A stretch of DNA of 64,000 bases from Jeotgalibacillus sp. R-1-5s-1 (GTDB lineage: Bacteria > Bacillota > Bacilli > Bacillales > Jeotgalibacillaceae), in contig NZ_SORW01000016.1 of the NCBI RefSeq assembly GCF_004405105.1, positions 1 through 64,000 of the forward strand. The letters are read 5' to 3'. Positions within the stretch are counted from its first letter, which is position 1, and each line of letters begins with the position of its first letter. This document shows positions 44,135-54,774 of this stretch, piece by piece. Below the pieces are notes generated by a model. It ran no database searches. It had not been told where the DNA came from and saw only the letters and a list, made by a program, of their open reading frames with translations. Position numbers and translations under genes: made by a program.

Positions 44135-45435
44135 TGTTTCGGACAATCTCCAATTTTATGCGCGTGGGTGAAATAAGAAACAAAATTATCTTCACTCTTT
44201 TAATGTTGGTGGTCTTTCGGATCGGAACATTCATTCCGGTTCCTGGCGTAGATGCACAAGTTCTTCAGGCGCAGGACCAGATGTCCGGCCTGATCGGATT
44301 TATGAATACGTTCGGGGGCGGAGCTTTAATCAACTTCTCGATCCTGGCAATGGGTATCATGCCGTATATCACGGCCTCCATCATTGTACAGCTTTTGCAA
44401 ATGGACGTTGTTCCGAAGTTTGCTGAGTGGTCTAAACAGGGAGATGTTGGACGTCGTAAGCTGGCTCAGTTTACACGTTACTTCACGATTGTACTGGCAT
44501 TCATCCAGGCAATCGGAATGTCTTACGGCTTTAACCGTATGTATGGTGGAACATTGATTCCGGATACATCGGTGACAACGTACATGCTGATTGCAGTCGT
44601 ACTTACAGCCGGGACAGCCTTTTTAATGTGGTTAGGAGAGCAGATCACAGCTAAAGGTGTTGGAAATGGTATTTCCATTATCATCTTTGCAGGTATCGTG
44701 GCCGCTATTCCTAATGGCGTTAACCAGCTTTACGCACAGCAGATTGAAGGTGCGGGGGAGCAATTGTTCCTGAACATCGTCATTCTTGCACTGCTACTAC
44801 TTGCGATTATTGCGATTACGGTCGGAGTAATCTTCGTACAGCAGGCACTGCGTAAAATTCCGGTACAATATGCAAAACGTGTTGGTGGCAACAACGCTCA
44901 GGCAACTGGCGGACAGTCGTCACACATTCCATTGAAAGTAAACGCAGCAGGTGTAATTCCGGTAATCTTCGCGATTTCCTTCATTATTACACCACAAACG
45001 CTTGTAACATTCTTTGGACAAAACAACATTACAACAACGATTCAGGATGTATTTGATTACACGCAGCCAATCGGTATGACGATTTACGTTGCGCTGATCG
45101 TTGCTTTCACGTATTTCTACGCATTCATTCAGGTGAATCCGGAGAATATGGCTGAAAACCTTAAAAAACAAGGTGGTTATATCCCAGGTATCCGTCCTGG
45201 ACGTGCAACTCAGGATTACCTGACGAGCGTTCTTTACCGTTTGACTTTCGTAGGAGCGATTTTCCTTTCAGTAATTTCGATCCTGCCGATTTTCTTCATT
45301 AATCTTGCTGGTCTTCCACAATCGGTGCAAATTGGCGGAACAAGCCTGTTGATCATCGTTGGGGTAGCACTTGAGACAATGAAGCAGCTGGAAGCACAGC
45401 TGGTGAAGCGGAACTATAAAGGATTCATGAGATAA
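44134..45435 (+). CDS. secY: SecY, protein-conducting channel subunit
   Basis: SecY forms the membrane channel of the Sec translocase. The 433-residue protein has about ten membrane spans; the plug and first spans lie around NTFGGGALINFSILAMGIMP (about 68-87), and cytoplasmic loop 5 carries the conserved GGYIPGIRPGR (about 343-353) contacted by SecA and the ribosome. It overlaps rplO by one base and acts with SecE (16649). Confidence 0.98.
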   Translation: MFRTISNFMRVGEIRNKIIFTLLMLVVFRIGTFIPVPGVDAQVLQAQDQMSGLIGFMNTFGGGALINFSILAMGIMPYITASIIVQLLQMDVVPKFAEWSKQGDVGRRKLAQFTRYFTIVLAFIQAIGMSYGFNRMYGGTLIPDTSVTTYMLIAVVLTAGTAFLMWLGEQITAKGVGNGISIIIFAGIVAAIPNGVNQLYAQQIEGAGEQLFLNIVILALLLLAIIAITVGVIFVQQALRKIPVQYAKRVGGNNAQATGGQSSHIPLKVNAAGVIPVIFAISFIITPQTLVTFFGQNNITTTIQDVFDYTQPIGMTIYVALIVAFTYFYAFIQVNPENMAENLKKQGGYIPGIRPGRATQDYLTSVLYRLTFVGAIFLSVISILPIFFINLAGLPQSVQIGGTSLLIIVGVALETMKQLEAQLVKRNYKGFMR

Positions 45436-45480
45436 TCACATGGTTTTGGGGTGCTACACCCTGAAGCCCATCTTAAATGA

Positions 45481-46142
<662 letters not shown>

Positions 46143-46143
<1 letters not shown>

Positions 46144-46889
46144 TGATCGTTTGCAAGACTCCTCGCGAGATTGAGATCATGCGCGAAGCAGGCAAGATCG
46201 TTGCGTTAACCCATCAGGAGCTGCAAAAGTATATTGCGCCTGGAATCACAACGAAGGAACTTGATGAGATTGCTGACCGGTTTATCCGTCAGCATGACGC
46301 AGTTCCATCCTTTAAAGGGTACAACGGTTTCAGCGGAAGTATCTGTGCTTCAGTTAATGAAGAACTCGTTCATGGCATCCCTGGAAGCCGCAAGCTGAGA
46401 GATGGCGACATCATCAGCATTGATATCGGCGCAAAGTATAAGGGATACCACGGCGACTCCGCCTGGACCTATCCGGTTGGATCGATTCCAGCGGAGACAC
46501 AGAAGCTGCTTGAAGTAACGGAGGAATCACTCTTCCGCGGCTTGAAGGAAGCGAAACCGGGTGTTCGCCTGTCGAACATCTCTCATGCTGTTCAAACGTA
46601 TGTTGAAGAAAACGGTTTTTCAATCGTACGGGAGTATGTAGGGCATGGCGTTGGGCAAGACTTGCATGAGGCACCGCAAATTCCTCATTATGGTCCGCCT
46701 AACAAAGGGCCCCGACTGAAACCCGGCATGGTACTAGCGATTGAACCGATGGTGAATGCAGGAAGTCGCTACGTCAAGACACTTGCTGATAACTGGACAG
46801 TCGTAACCACCGATGGTAAGATGTGTGCGCACTTTGAACACACGATTGCGATCACTGAAGAGGGTTACGAAGTCCTGACAAAAGCCTAG
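46143..46889 (+). CDS. map: Methionine aminopeptidase, type I
   Basis: Map removes the first methionine from new proteins. The 248-residue protein shows the metal ligands of the pita-bread fold: Asp in [18 protein letters not shown] (about 97-110), His in [10 protein letters not shown] (about 170-179), Glu in AIEPM and FEHTIAIT. Placement between adk and infA is conserved in Firmicutes. Confidence 0.97.
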
Positions 46890-46904
46890 TTGTAGGTGAT
46901 CCTA

Positions 46905-47198
46905 ATGTTTGAATCCGATTCGCCCCCCGGGATAGGGCAAATTGTGCAGGTGAACAAGGGCCGTGATACAGGAGTATACGCGGTTGTCATTCATCGGTTA
47001 GATGAGAAGTTTGTTTTAATTGCGGACGGTGAACACCGGAAGTTTGACCGGCCGAAAAAGAAAAACATTCATCATTTGACTTCATGCGACTATGTATCCC
47101 CTGAAGTTCTAAATAGTATTTCTGAGACAGGACGTGTGACAAACGGAAAGCTGCGCTTCGCAGTCCAGACATTTGTTAACAGCATCCTGAAAGATTGA
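46905..47198 (+). CDS. ybzG: KOW-domain protein of the YbzG type
   Basis: A 97-residue protein with a KOW-like N-terminal part (GIGQIVQVNKGRDTGVYAVV, about 9-28) and the conserved FVLIADGEHRKFDRPKKKN segment. The family is found between map and infA in Bacillales and is probably RNA- or ribosome-binding, but its role is not established. The ATG at 46905 follows AGGTGAT; a GTG at 46896 overlaps that site. Confidence 0.83.
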   Translation: MFESDSPPGIGQIVQVNKGRDTGVYAVVIHRLDEKFVLIADGEHRKFDRPKKKNIHHLTSCDYVSPEVLNSISETGRVTNGKLRFAVQTFVNSILKD

Positions 47199-47219
47199 TA
47201 AAGAAGGGAGATTTGTTCG

Positions 47220-47438
47220 ATGGCGAAAGACGATGTTATCGAAATTGAAGGTACCGTAGTTGAGACTTTGCCTAACGCAATGTTTAAGGTAGAATTAGAA
47301 AATGGTCATAATGTGCTTGCGCACGTTTCAGGTAAAATCCGTATGCACTTTATCCGGATCCTTCCTGGCGACCGGGTAACAGTGGAGTTATCTCCATATG
47401 ACCTGACTCGCGGCCGTATCACTTACCGTTACAAATAA
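47220..47438 (+). CDS. infA: Translation initiation factor IF-1
   Basis: IF-1 blocks the ribosomal A site during initiation. The 72-residue OB-fold protein reads [20 protein letters not shown] to [11 protein letters not shown], identical in plan to other Firmicute IF-1 proteins. Preceded by GAAGGGAG. Confidence 0.98.
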   Translation: MAKDDVIEIEGTVVETLPNAMFKVELENGHNVLAHVSGKIRMHFIRILPGDRVTVELSPYDLTRGRITYRYK

Positions 47439-47461
47439 TCTTTTGCACTCCGAACCACTAA

Positions 47462-47590
<129 letters not shown>

Positions 47591-47613
47591 TAAAGAAGGA
47601 GGTGCTCATGTAA

Positions 47614-47979
47614 ATGGCACGTATTGCTGGAGTAGATATCCCTCGTGATAAGCGCGTTGTGATTTCTCTAACTTATATCTTTGGTATTGGTAAATCAACT
47701 TCAATTCAAATCCTTAAAGAAGCAGGTGTTTCTGAAGACACTCGCGTTCGTGATCTGACTGAAGATGAGCTTAACAAAATCCGTGAAATCGTTGACGGTC
47801 TTAAAGTAGAAGGTGACCTTCGTCGTGAAACGTCACTTAACATTAAACGTCTAATGGAAATCGGAGCATACCGCGGTCTTCGTCACCGTCGTGGACTACC
47901 AGTTCGCGGACAGCACACGAAGAACAATGCACGTACTCGTAAAGGTCCTCGTAAGACTGTAGCGAACAAGAAAAAATAA
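47614..47979 (+). CDS. rpsM: Ribosomal protein S13
   Basis: S13 links the 30S head to the 50S subunit and P-site tRNA. The 121-residue protein starts [20 protein letters not shown] and ends with the basic [20 protein letters not shown] tail. Normal length. Confidence 0.98.
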   Translation: MARIAGVDIPRDKRVVISLTYIFGIGKSTSIQILKEAGVSEDTRVRDLTEDELNKIREIVDGLKVEGDLRRETSLNIKRLMEIGAYRGLRHRRGLPVRGQHTKNNARTRKGPRKTVANKKK

Positions 47980-48004
47980 TAGGTAAAGGAGGTTTCTTCC
48001 TACA

Positions 48005-48394
48005 ATGGCACGTAAACAACAAACTCGTAAGCGTCGTGTGAAAAAGAATATCGAAGCAGGTATTGCTCACATCCGCTCAACTTTTAACAATACAATCGTG
48101 ATGATTACAGATACTCAAGGAAACGCAGTGGCTTGGTCAAGCGCTGGTTCACTAGGTTTCAGAGGATCTCGTAAGTCTACTCCATTCGCAGCGCAAATGG
48201 CAGCTGAAACAGCAGCTAAAGCTTCAATGGAACACGGAATGAGAACTTTGGAAGTAACAGTAAAAGGTCCTGGTGCAGGTCGTGAAGCGGCTATCCGTGC
48301 ACTTCAGGCTGCAGGTCTTGACGTAACGGCAATCAAAGACGTAACGCCAGTTCCTCACAATGGCTGCCGCCCGCCAAAACGTCGTCGTGTTTAA
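48005..48394 (+). CDS. rpsK: Ribosomal protein S11
   Basis: S11 lies on the 30S platform near the E site. The 129-residue product has [20 protein letters not shown] (about 23-42) and the C-terminal [16 protein letters not shown] signature. Normal length. In this order rpsD is absent, as in B. subtilis, where it lies elsewhere. Confidence 0.98.
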   Translation: MARKQQTRKRRVKKNIEAGIAHIRSTFNNTIVMITDTQGNAVAWSSAGSLGFRGSRKSTPFAAQMAAETAAKASMEHGMRTLEVTVKGPGAGREAAIRALQAAGLDVTAIKDVTPVPHNGCRPPKRRRV

Positions 48395-48569
48395 TTTTTC
48401 TGTATAAGATCCGCTGATTCTGGTCTATACTGGAAGAGGCAATTCCTTCTTACAGAAAAGAAAGATCCAGTTGTAAAGCACAATGGGAACCGTAAACATG
48501 GGGAATTTCGGATTGATGATCTCATCAATACATCCGGGATTTCGACGTTTTGAAGGAGGGTAAATTTGA

Positions 48570-49514
48570 ATGATCGAAATTGAAAAGCCAAAAATTGAAA
48601 CGGTTGAGATCAGCGATGATGCCAAGTACGGAAAATTCGTTGTAGAGCCACTTGAGCGTGGGTATGGTACAACATTGGGTAACTCCTTGCGTCGTATCCT
48701 ATTATCCTCACTTCCTGGTGCAGCAGTAACGTCAATCCAGATTGATAGCGTACTGCACGAGTTTTCAACGATCGAAGGCGTCGTGGAAGATGTTACAACA
48801 GTTATAATGAATATCAAGAAGCTGGCATTGAAGATCTATTCAGATGAAGAAAAAACACTTGAAATCGATGTTCAAGGTGATGGACAGGTAACTGCTGCCG
48901 ATATCACTCATGACAGTGACGTAGAGATCCTTAACCCTGATCTTTATATCGCAACGATTGGGAAGAACGGCCATCTTCGTGTGCGCTTAACAGCATCACG
49001 CGGACGCGGTTATACACCAGCCGACCAGAACAAACGTGAAGATCTGCCGATTGGTGTGATTCCAATTGACTCAATCTACACACCTGTTTCTCGTGTAAAC
49101 TATCAGGTTGAAAACACTCGTGTTGGTCAAATGACGAACTTCGATAAGCTTTCACTTGATGTCTGGACAGACGGAAGCATTGGCCCGAAAGAAGCTGTTG
49201 CTCTAGGTGCTAAGATTCTGACTGAACACCTTAATATCTTCGTAGGATTAACGAACGAAGCACAGAATGCCGAAATCATGGTAGAAAAAGAAGAAGATCA
49301 GAAAGAGAAAGTTTTGGAGATGACCATCGAAGAACTTGACCTGTCTGTTCGTTCTTACAACTGCCTGAAGCGTGCAGGAATCAACACTGTTCAGGAGCTG
49401 GCTAACAAGTCAGAAGAGGACATGATGAAAGTGCGTAACCTCGGACGTAAATCACTTGAAGAAGTTAAGGCGAAATTAGATGAACTTGGATTAGGTCTTC
49501 GCAGAGAAGACTGA
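48570..49514 (+). CDS. rpoA: RpoA, RNA polymerase alpha subunit
   Basis: The alpha dimer starts polymerase assembly and its C-terminal domain contacts activators and UP elements. The 314-residue protein has the N-terminal domain with [20 protein letters not shown] (about 27-46), and a C-terminal domain with [20 protein letters not shown] (about 247-266). The 175-bp gap before it contains a TATACT (48426-48431) without a convincing -35 box. Confidence 0.98.
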   Translation: MIEIEKPKIETVEISDDAKYGKFVVEPLERGYGTTLGNSLRRILLSSLPGAAVTSIQIDSVLHEFSTIEGVVEDVTTVIMNIKKLALKIYSDEEKTLEIDVQGDGQVTAADITHDSDVEILNPDLYIATIGKNGHLRVRLTASRGRGYTPADQNKREDLPIGVIPIDSIYTPVSRVNYQVENTRVGQMTNFDKLSLDVWTDGSIGPKEAVALGAKILTEHLNIFVGLTNEAQNAEIMVEKEEDQKEKVLEMTIEELDLSVRSYNCLKRAGINTVQELANKSEEDMMKVRNLGRKSLEEVKAKLDELGLGLRRED

Positions 49515-49554
49515 TTGACCGATAGAAAGAATTTTAAAAAGGAGGGAACCCTTC

Positions 49555-49935
49555 ATGGCTTACAGAAAGTTAGGACGTACAAGCTCTCAGCGTAAAGCAC
49601 TTCTTCGTGACCTTACGACTGACCTTATCGTTAATGAGCGCATTGAAACAACAGAAACTCGCGCGAAAGAACTTCGCTCAACAGTAGAAAAAATGATCAC
49701 TCTTGGAAAACGTGGTGACCTGCACGCACGTCGTCAGGCAGCTGCTTACATCCGTCGTGACATGGCTACTGTTACAAACGAAGAAGGCGAAGAGTCAACT
49801 GTATATGCTCTTCAAAAACTATTCAACGATGTAGCGCCACGTTACGCTGAGCGTCAAGGCGGATACACTCGTATCATGAAAGTTGGTCCACGTCGCGGAG
49901 ACGGCGCACCAATGGTAATCATCGAATTAGTATAA
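49555..49935 (+). CDS. rplQ: Ribosomal protein L17
   Basis: L17 lies at the tunnel exit rim. The 126-residue protein starts [20 protein letters not shown] and has an insert with [20 protein letters not shown] usual in Firmicutes. It is the last gene of the ribosomal superoperon; a strong terminator follows. Confidence 0.98.
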   Translation: MAYRKLGRTSSQRKALLRDLTTDLIVNERIETTETRAKELRSTVEKMITLGKRGDLHARRQAAAYIRRDMATVTNEEGEESTVYALQKLFNDVAPRYAERQGGYTRIMKVGPRRGDGAPMVIIELV

Positions 49936-49950
49936 TTCGATGAACACACG

Positions 49951-49995
49951 GAGGGCGGAACAGTTAGAGCCTAACTGCTCTCGCCCTCTTTCTTT
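49951..49995 (+). terminator. Terminator of the S10-spc-alpha superoperon
   Basis: A long two-part stem: GAGGGCG with CGCCCTC (49951-49957/49982-49988) outside and CAGTTAG with CTAACTG (49961-49967/49971-49977) inside, separated by a small internal loop; tail TTTCTTT. Confidence 0.9.
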
Positions 49996-50068
49996 AAATC
50001 ACGATTCATACGACACGACAAAAGCAGAGCGCTACGATGGGCAGGTCCGCCTGTCCCGTCTAGCTCTA

Positions 50069-50164
50069 CGCACCTCATTCCTCCATCGTCACAATGGAGC
50101 CCGGAAAACCATACAAGCGAGTATAAGCGAGCGCATTTCCTTGAATGAGGTGCGCGCTTTTTTT
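50069..50164 (+). promoter_or_regulatory. Candidate structured leader or attenuator before ecfA1
   Basis: A perfect 12-bp inverted repeat (CGCACCTCATTC at 50069-50080, GAATGAGGTGCG at 50143-50154) encloses a smaller hairpin CTCCAT/ATGGAG (50081-50086/50094-50099). The right arm runs into CGC and seven T (50158-50164). A competing local stem AGCGC/GCGCT (50130-50134/50154-50158) would form a terminator-like hairpin. The arrangement looks like two exclusive folds, but no known riboswitch class is recognised. Upstream, 49996-50068 holds a weaker GGGCAGG/CCTGTCCC hairpin; 50165-50310 holds nothing I can name beyond the ecfA1 ribosome binding site. Confidence 0.45.
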
Positions 50165-50310
50165 GTATATAGCTGTATGAAGCTCTCACGTTCAGCTAGC
50201 TTCATAAAGTTTTATACAAAAATCCTATTTGATATAAATCAGACGAGCAGGCTTTAAGGAAATGTCCTGAGCCGGTCGAGCAGAGCCAGACAGAAAGGAG
50301 TTCCGACAGG

Positions 50311-51147
50311 ATGAGTGAGATGATTAAGCTTGAGCATGTAACGTTCAGATATCCCGGAATAGAGACAGATGTATTAAAGGATGTATCCATCTCGATTAAA
50401 ACAGGGGATTGGACCGCGATTGTCGGTCACAACGGATCCGGAAAATCAACGATGGCCAAGCTGATGAACGGCCTTTATTTCCCGGATGAGGGAACAATCC
50501 GCATTTCAGATATTGTATTAGAAAAAGAGACCGTATGGGATACACGCAAGCATATCGGCATGGTGTTTCAGAATCCTGACAACCAGTTTGTCGGGACAAC
50601 CGTGCAGGATGATGTCGCGTTTGGCCTTGAAAATCACGGGATTCCGCAGGAGGAAATGGTCAGGCGCGTGCAGAGAGCATTAAAGCAGGTACGCATGGAT
50701 GAATTTCTGGATCAGGAGCCGCATCACCTGTCAGGCGGTCAGAAGCAGCGTGTCGCGATGGCAAGCGTGCTGGCGCTTCGCCCGGATATCATTATTTTAG
50801 ATGAAGCGACCTCTATGCTGGATCCCGCAGGACGGCAGGAGGTTATTGAGCTTGTGCGCGAACTGAAAAAAGAGCAGGAAATGACCGTACTATCCATCAC
50901 ACATGACTTGGAAGAAGCAGCAAAGGCTGACCGGATCATAGTCATGAACAAAGGTCAGGTCTACCGCGAAGGGACGCCTGAAGAGATTTTTGCGATGGGT
51001 CAGGAGCTGGTGGACCTCGGACTGGATCTGCCATTTCCGCTGAAAATGCAGCACGTACTAAAGGAAAAGGGGCTGCCTGTTGGCGGATTAACCCTGACTG
51101 AAGAAGAGTTGGTGAATGAACTATGGAAATCCGTCTTGAACAAGTAG
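50311..51147 (+). CDS. ecfA1: EcfA1, energy-coupling factor ABC ATPase
   Basis: One of two ATPases of the shared ECF module that powers vitamin and cobalt/nickel uptake with different substrate (S) proteins. The 278-residue protein has Walker [14 protein letters not shown] (about 38-50), the signature [11 protein letters not shown] (about 142-152) and Walker [14 protein letters not shown]. It starts behind GAAAGGAGTT. Its 3' end overlaps ecfA2 by 25 bases, indicating tight coupling. No S component is adjacent, consistent with a group II (shared) module. Confidence 0.96.
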   Translation: MSEMIKLEHVTFRYPGIETDVLKDVSISIKTGDWTAIVGHNGSGKSTMAKLMNGLYFPDEGTIRISDIVLEKETVWDTRKHIGMVFQNPDNQFVGTTVQDDVAFGLENHGIPQEEMVRRVQRALKQVRMDEFLDQEPHHLSGGQKQRVAMASVLALRPDIIILDEATSMLDPAGRQEVIELVRELKKEQEMTVLSITHDLEEAAKADRIIVMNKGQVYREGTPEEIFAMGQELVDLGLDLPFPLKMQHVLKEKGLPVGGLTLTEEELVNELWKSVLNK

Positions 51148-51983
51148 AATACCGCTATGCGGCCAATACCCCATTTGAGAAAAGAGCGCTGGAGGAAGTG
51201 AGCTTTGATATTCCTTCTGGCAGCTGTGTCGCGATTATTGGCCATACAGGGTCAGGGAAGTCCACGCTGCTGTTGCACCTGAACGCTTTATTAAAGCCTA
51301 CAGGCGGCTCTGTTCAAATTGGAGATCGTACTGTAAAGGCTGGGCGTAAGGAAAAGGAATTGAAGCCGATCCGTCAAAAGGTCGGGATCGTCTTTCAGTT
51401 TCCTGAGCAGCAGCTGTTTGAAGAGACTGTGATGAAGGATATTTGCTACGGTCCAATGAACTTTGGCGTGTCAGAAGAGGAAGCACAAAAGCGTGCGCGC
51501 TACTGGATTAAAGAAGTCGGTCTATCTGAAGAAATCCTGTCCAAGTCACCGTTTGACCTGTCAGGTGGACAAATGCGCCGTGTGGCGATCGCTGGCGTTC
51601 TGGCCATGGAGCCTGAGGTGCTGGTTCTGGATGAGCCGACAGCGGGACTTGATCCGCGCGGCCGGAAGGAAATGATGGAGATGTTCTACCGTCTTCATAA
51701 AGAGCGGGGACTGACGTTGATTCTTGTCACACACAGCATGGAGGACGCTGCCCATTACGCAGATAAAGTCGTTGTCATGCATAGAGGGAAAAAAGTGCAT
51801 GAAGCGCCGCCACGCGAGCTGTTTGCTGATCAGGAAAAGCTGTCAGCGTGGGGACTCGGTGTACCGGAAGTCGTGAAATTTCAGCGCAAACTGGAAGAGA
51901 AAAGCGGCCGGACATTTCCGAAGCTGTGCCTGACGATGGATGAGCTGGCTGATCTGCTTAAGCAGGGAGGTGACCGCTCATGA
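51123..51983 (+). CDS. ecfA2: EcfA2, energy-coupling factor ABC ATPase
   Basis: Second ATPase of the ECF module, pairing with EcfA1. The 286-residue protein has Walker [13 protein letters not shown] (about 40-51), signature [11 protein letters not shown] and Walker [14 protein letters not shown]. The ATG at 51123 lies inside ecfA1 with GAAGAAGAG as a weak ribosome binding site. Its stop overlaps ecfT by four bases. Confidence 0.96.
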   Translation: MEIRLEQVEYRYAANTPFEKRALEEVSFDIPSGSCVAIIGHTGSGKSTLLLHLNALLKPTGGSVQIGDRTVKAGRKEKELKPIRQKVGIVFQFPEQQLFEETVMKDICYGPMNFGVSEEEAQKRARYWIKEVGLSEEILSKSPFDLSGGQMRRVAIAGVLAMEPEVLVLDEPTAGLDPRGRKEMMEMFYRLHKERGLTLILVTHSMEDAAHYADKVVVMHRGKKVHEAPPRELFADQEKLSAWGLGVPEVVKFQRKLEEKSGRTFPKLCLTMDELADLLKQGGDRS

Positions 51984-52783
51984 TGGAGAAGATGATTTTC
52001 GGACGCTACATTCCCGCAGACTCATTCGCTCATAAAATGGACCCGCGTGCCAAATTGATCTTTATCTTTGCTTTTATCGCGATTATCTTTATTGCCGATA
52101 ACACGTGGGGGTACCTCGTTGCTGCGGTCTTTACGTATGCAAGTATCCGGCTGTCAGGGCTGACGCTGCGCTTTTTAATCAGCGGGCTGAAACCGGTAAT
52201 GATTCTGATCGGATTTACCTTCCTGCTGCAGCTCTTTTTCGCAAGGGAAGGCAATCTCGTTTTTGAGCTTGGCTTTATCCGGATTTATGAAGAGGGCATC
52301 CGTCAGGCGTTTTACATCTCAATCCGGTTTACACTGCTTGTCTTTATGACGTCATTGCTGACGCTGACGACGACGCCGATTTCAATTACAGACGGGATGG
52401 AACGTCTTTTAAATCCATTGAAAAAAATTAAGTTCCCGGCCCATGAGCTCGCACTGATGATGTCGATTGCCCTGCGTTTTATTCCAACGCTGATGGATGA
52501 GACGGACAAAATCATGAAAGCACAGATGGCCAGAGGCTCGGATATGTCGAGCGGACCGTTGAAAGACCGTCTGAAAGCCATTGTGCCACTGATGATCCCG
52601 CTGTTTGTCAATGCCTTTAAACGGGCTGAGGACCTCGCAACGGCGATGGAGGTACGCGGCTACCGTGGCGGTGAAGGGCGGACAAAATATCGTTTGCTGT
52701 TCTGGCACAGCCGTGACACGATCGCACTCGCCTCACTCATCCTGCTTGCAGCTGCTCTCATTGCTCTGCGCTTTATGGTGTAA
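51980..52783 (+). CDS. ecfT: EcfT, energy-coupling factor transmembrane protein
   Basis: EcfT is the membrane scaffold that links the ATPases to S components. The 267-residue protein has about five or six membrane spans, beginning after a short cytoplasmic start (KMDPRAKLIFIFAFIAI), and the two coupling-helix motifs near KAQMARGSDMS (about 172-182) and TAMEVRGYRGG (about 221-231), each with the conserved A-R-G/R-G pattern that contacts the ATPases. Confidence 0.95.
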   Translation: MMEKMIFGRYIPADSFAHKMDPRAKLIFIFAFIAIIFIADNTWGYLVAAVFTYASIRLSGLTLRFLISGLKPVMILIGFTFLLQLFFAREGNLVFELGFIRIYEEGIRQAFYISIRFTLLVFMTSLLTLTTTPISITDGMERLLNPLKKIKFPAHELALMMSIALRFIPTLMDETDKIMKAQMARGSDMSSGPLKDRLKAIVPLMIPLFVNAFKRAEDLATAMEVRGYRGGEGRTKYRLLFWHSRDTIALASLILLAAALIALRFMV

Positions 52784-52795
52784 GGAGTGATGAAG

Positions 52796-53539
52796 GTGAC
52801 AAGAATTAAATGTACAGTGGCCTATGACGGAGCGGCCTTTTTCGGTTATCAGGTCCAGCCGGGCCAGCGCACGGTTCAGGGGGATATCGAAGCGGCCCTG
52901 CAGGAAGTGCATAAAGGCCGTTTTATCCGCATCTCAGCAAGCGGCCGGACCGATGCCGGTGTCCATGCGATGGGGCAGGTGTTTCATTTTGATACTGACA
53001 CGTCCATTCCCCCTGAAAAATGGCCCATCATTTTAAATCAGAAGCTGCAAAATGACATCGCCGTCTTAAGTTCTGAGGCGGTGTCAGAGGACTTTCACGC
53101 GCGTTTTAGTGTGGAAGCCAAGGAATACCGGTTTATCATCGACAGAGGGTCTGTAGCGATGCCATTCAGGCGTCATCATGCCGTTCATTATCCGTTTCCA
53201 CTCGATGTCACGAGCATGCGTGAGGCGGCAGCCTGCCTCCTTGGAGAGCACGACTTTACAAGCTTCTCTTCAGCCAAAACAGAAGTCGTTGATAAAGTCA
53301 GAACGATTCACCTGATCGAGATTACAGAACACGATACAGAGCTCATCTTCCGTGTAAAAGGGAACGGCTTTCTCTATAACATGGTGAGAATTATCGTCGG
53401 CACGCTGTTAGAGGTCGGATCGGGGAAATACGAGCCGTCTGATGTGAAGCGGATGCTTGAAGCAAAAGACCGCTCAGCAGCCGGCAAAACCGCTCCTGCA
53501 CACGGTCTTTATCTATGGGAAGTCGAGTACAAAAAGTAA
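52796..53539 (+). CDS. truA: TruA, tRNA pseudouridine synthase (positions 38-40)
   Basis: TruA makes pseudouridine in the anticodon arm of many tRNAs. The 247-residue product has the catalytic Asp in ISASGRTDAGVHA (about 47-59) and the later FLYNMVRIIVGTLLEVG motif (about 198-214). A GTG at 52796, eight bases after AAGGAG, gives the family N-terminus MTRIKCTVAYDG; a GTG at 52787 overlaps the ribosome binding site. It follows ecfT within 12 bp, so both are on one message. Confidence 0.94.
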   Translation: MTRIKCTVAYDGAAFFGYQVQPGQRTVQGDIEAALQEVHKGRFIRISASGRTDAGVHAMGQVFHFDTDTSIPPEKWPIILNQKLQNDIAVLSSEAVSEDFHARFSVEAKEYRFIIDRGSVAMPFRRHHAVHYPFPLDVTSMREAAACLLGEHDFTSFSSAKTEVVDKVRTIHLIEITEHDTELIFRVKGNGFLYNMVRIIVGTLLEVGSGKYEPSDVKRMLEAKDRSAAGKTAPAHGLYLWEVEYKK

Positions 53540-53609
53540 GTCGTAAGTGTGAAAAACGACTTATTTAAAAAAAAGTTACTAAAACAACTGAACCTGGTGT
53601 AACATCCCC

Positions 53610-53638
53610 TTGACATTGCCAGTCAAACATTATAAGAT
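53610..53638 (+). promoter_or_regulatory. Promoter of rplM-rpsI
   Basis: Perfect TTGACA (53610-53615), 17 bp, TAAGAT (53633-53638). Confidence 0.75.
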
Positions 53639-53649
53639 AGCCTATGGTA

Positions 53650-53700
53650 TGTATTTCACCCTCAAGCAAGAACCCGGACCTTGTGATGAGTGAAGTGTTA
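53650..53700 (+). ncRNA. L13-type ribosomal leader
   Basis: Between the promoter and rplM an RNA of about 50 nt can fold with arms TTTCAC and GTGAA around CCTCAAGCAAGAACCCGGAC-CTTGTGATGA. Its place matches the L13 leader known upstream of rplM in Firmicutes, and the TTTCACCCTCAAGC / GAACCCGGACCTTG blocks look familiar for that class. Assignment rests on position and memory of the motif. Confidence 0.65.
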
Positions 53701-53761
53701 TAAATACGTCTAAATAATGAAGCGATTCATAACGATATAATCTTTTTTAGGAGGTAAACTC

Positions 53762-54199
53762 ATGCGTACAACATTTATGGCTAAAGGCCACGAAGTAGAA
53801 CGCAAGTGGCTCGTTGTAGACGCTGAGGGTCAGACTCTTGGACGTCTTGCAAGTGAAGTTGCTGCAATTCTACGCGGTAAAAACAAACCAACATTCACAC
53901 CTAACGTTGATACTGGTGACTATGTGATCATCATCAACGCTGACAAAATCCACCTTACTGGTAAGAAGCTTTCTGACAAGATCTACTACCGTCACAGCAT
54001 GCACCCAGGTGGTCTTAAACAGCGTACTGCATTAGAAATGCGTACGAAGTACCCACGTCAAATGCTGGAGCTTGCGATCAAAGGTATGCTTCCAAAGAAT
54101 TCTCTTGGACGCCAAATGATCAAGAAGCTTCACGTATATGCCGGCACTGAGCATCCACATCAGGCACAAAAACCAGAAGCGTACGAACTACGCGGTTAA
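53762..54199 (+). CDS. rplM: Ribosomal protein L13
   Basis: L13 is an early large-subunit assembly protein. The 145-residue product starts [20 protein letters not shown] and has [20 protein letters not shown] (about 30-49). It is probably controlled through the leader at 53650. rpsI follows after 25 bp, a universal pairing. Confidence 0.98.
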   Translation: MRTTFMAKGHEVERKWLVVDAEGQTLGRLASEVAAILRGKNKPTFTPNVDTGDYVIIINADKIHLTGKKLSDKIYYRHSMHPGGLKQRTALEMRTKYPRQMLELAIKGMLPKNSLGRQMIKKLHVYAGTEHPHQAQKPEAYELRG

Positions 54200-54224
54200 T
54201 TCATTTTAAGAGGAGGGAATTATC

Positions 54225-54617
54225 TTGGCACAAGTTCAATATATCGGAACAGGCCGTCGTAAGAGCTCTGTTGCACGTGTACGTCTAGTACCAGGTAACG
54301 GACAGATCGTTGTTAACGGTCGCGACGTTGAAAACTACATTCCATTCGCTACACTACGCGAAGTAATCAAGCAACCACTTAACATTACTGAAACTCTAGG
54401 CAACTACGATGTTCACGTAAACGTTAACGGTGGTGGCTACACTGGACAAGCTGGAGCAATCCGTCACGGAATCTCCCGCGCACTTCTTACAGTAGATCCA
54501 GAATTCCGCGGCTCACTTAAGCGCGCAGGTCTTCTGACTCGTGATGCTCGTATGAAAGAGCGTAAGAAGCCAGGTCTTAAAGGTGCCCGTCGTGCGCCTC
54601 AGTTCTCAAAGCGTTAA
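54225..54617 (+). CDS. rpsI: Ribosomal protein S9
   Basis: S9 reaches the P-site tRNA with its C-terminal tail, here ending [11 protein letters not shown] with the essential Lys-Arg. The 130-residue protein has [20 protein letters not shown] (about 6-25). The start is TTG behind GAGGAGGGA. A terminator follows. Confidence 0.97.
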   Translation: MAQVQYIGTGRRKSSVARVRLVPGNGQIVVNGRDVENYIPFATLREVIKQPLNITETLGNYDVHVNVNGGGYTGQAGAIRHGISRALLTVDPEFRGSLKRAGLLTRDARMKERKKPGLKGARRAPQFSKR

Positions 54618-54635
54618 TTTTTATTATCGCACACA

Positions 54636-54666
54636 AAAACCCTCAGCTTATGCTGGGGGTTTTTTA
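54636..54666 (+). terminator. rplM-rpsI terminator
   Basis: AAAACCCTCAGC pairs with GCTGGGGGTTTT with a TTAT loop and a run of seven T. Confidence 0.93.
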
Positions 54667-54774
54667 ATATACTAAATGCTGTCGAATTTCATTGTAAAGG
54701 TTAGCGATCGTTGTTCAGGTATATATCTTATGTATTTTAATATTCTCTTACAAATAACGTGAGGAGGAAATGAT

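Noticed and set aside
49940-50257. 105-codon plus-strand ORF after rplQ
   Set aside because: It runs through the operon terminator and the candidate leader, has no ribosome binding site and no plausible protein character.
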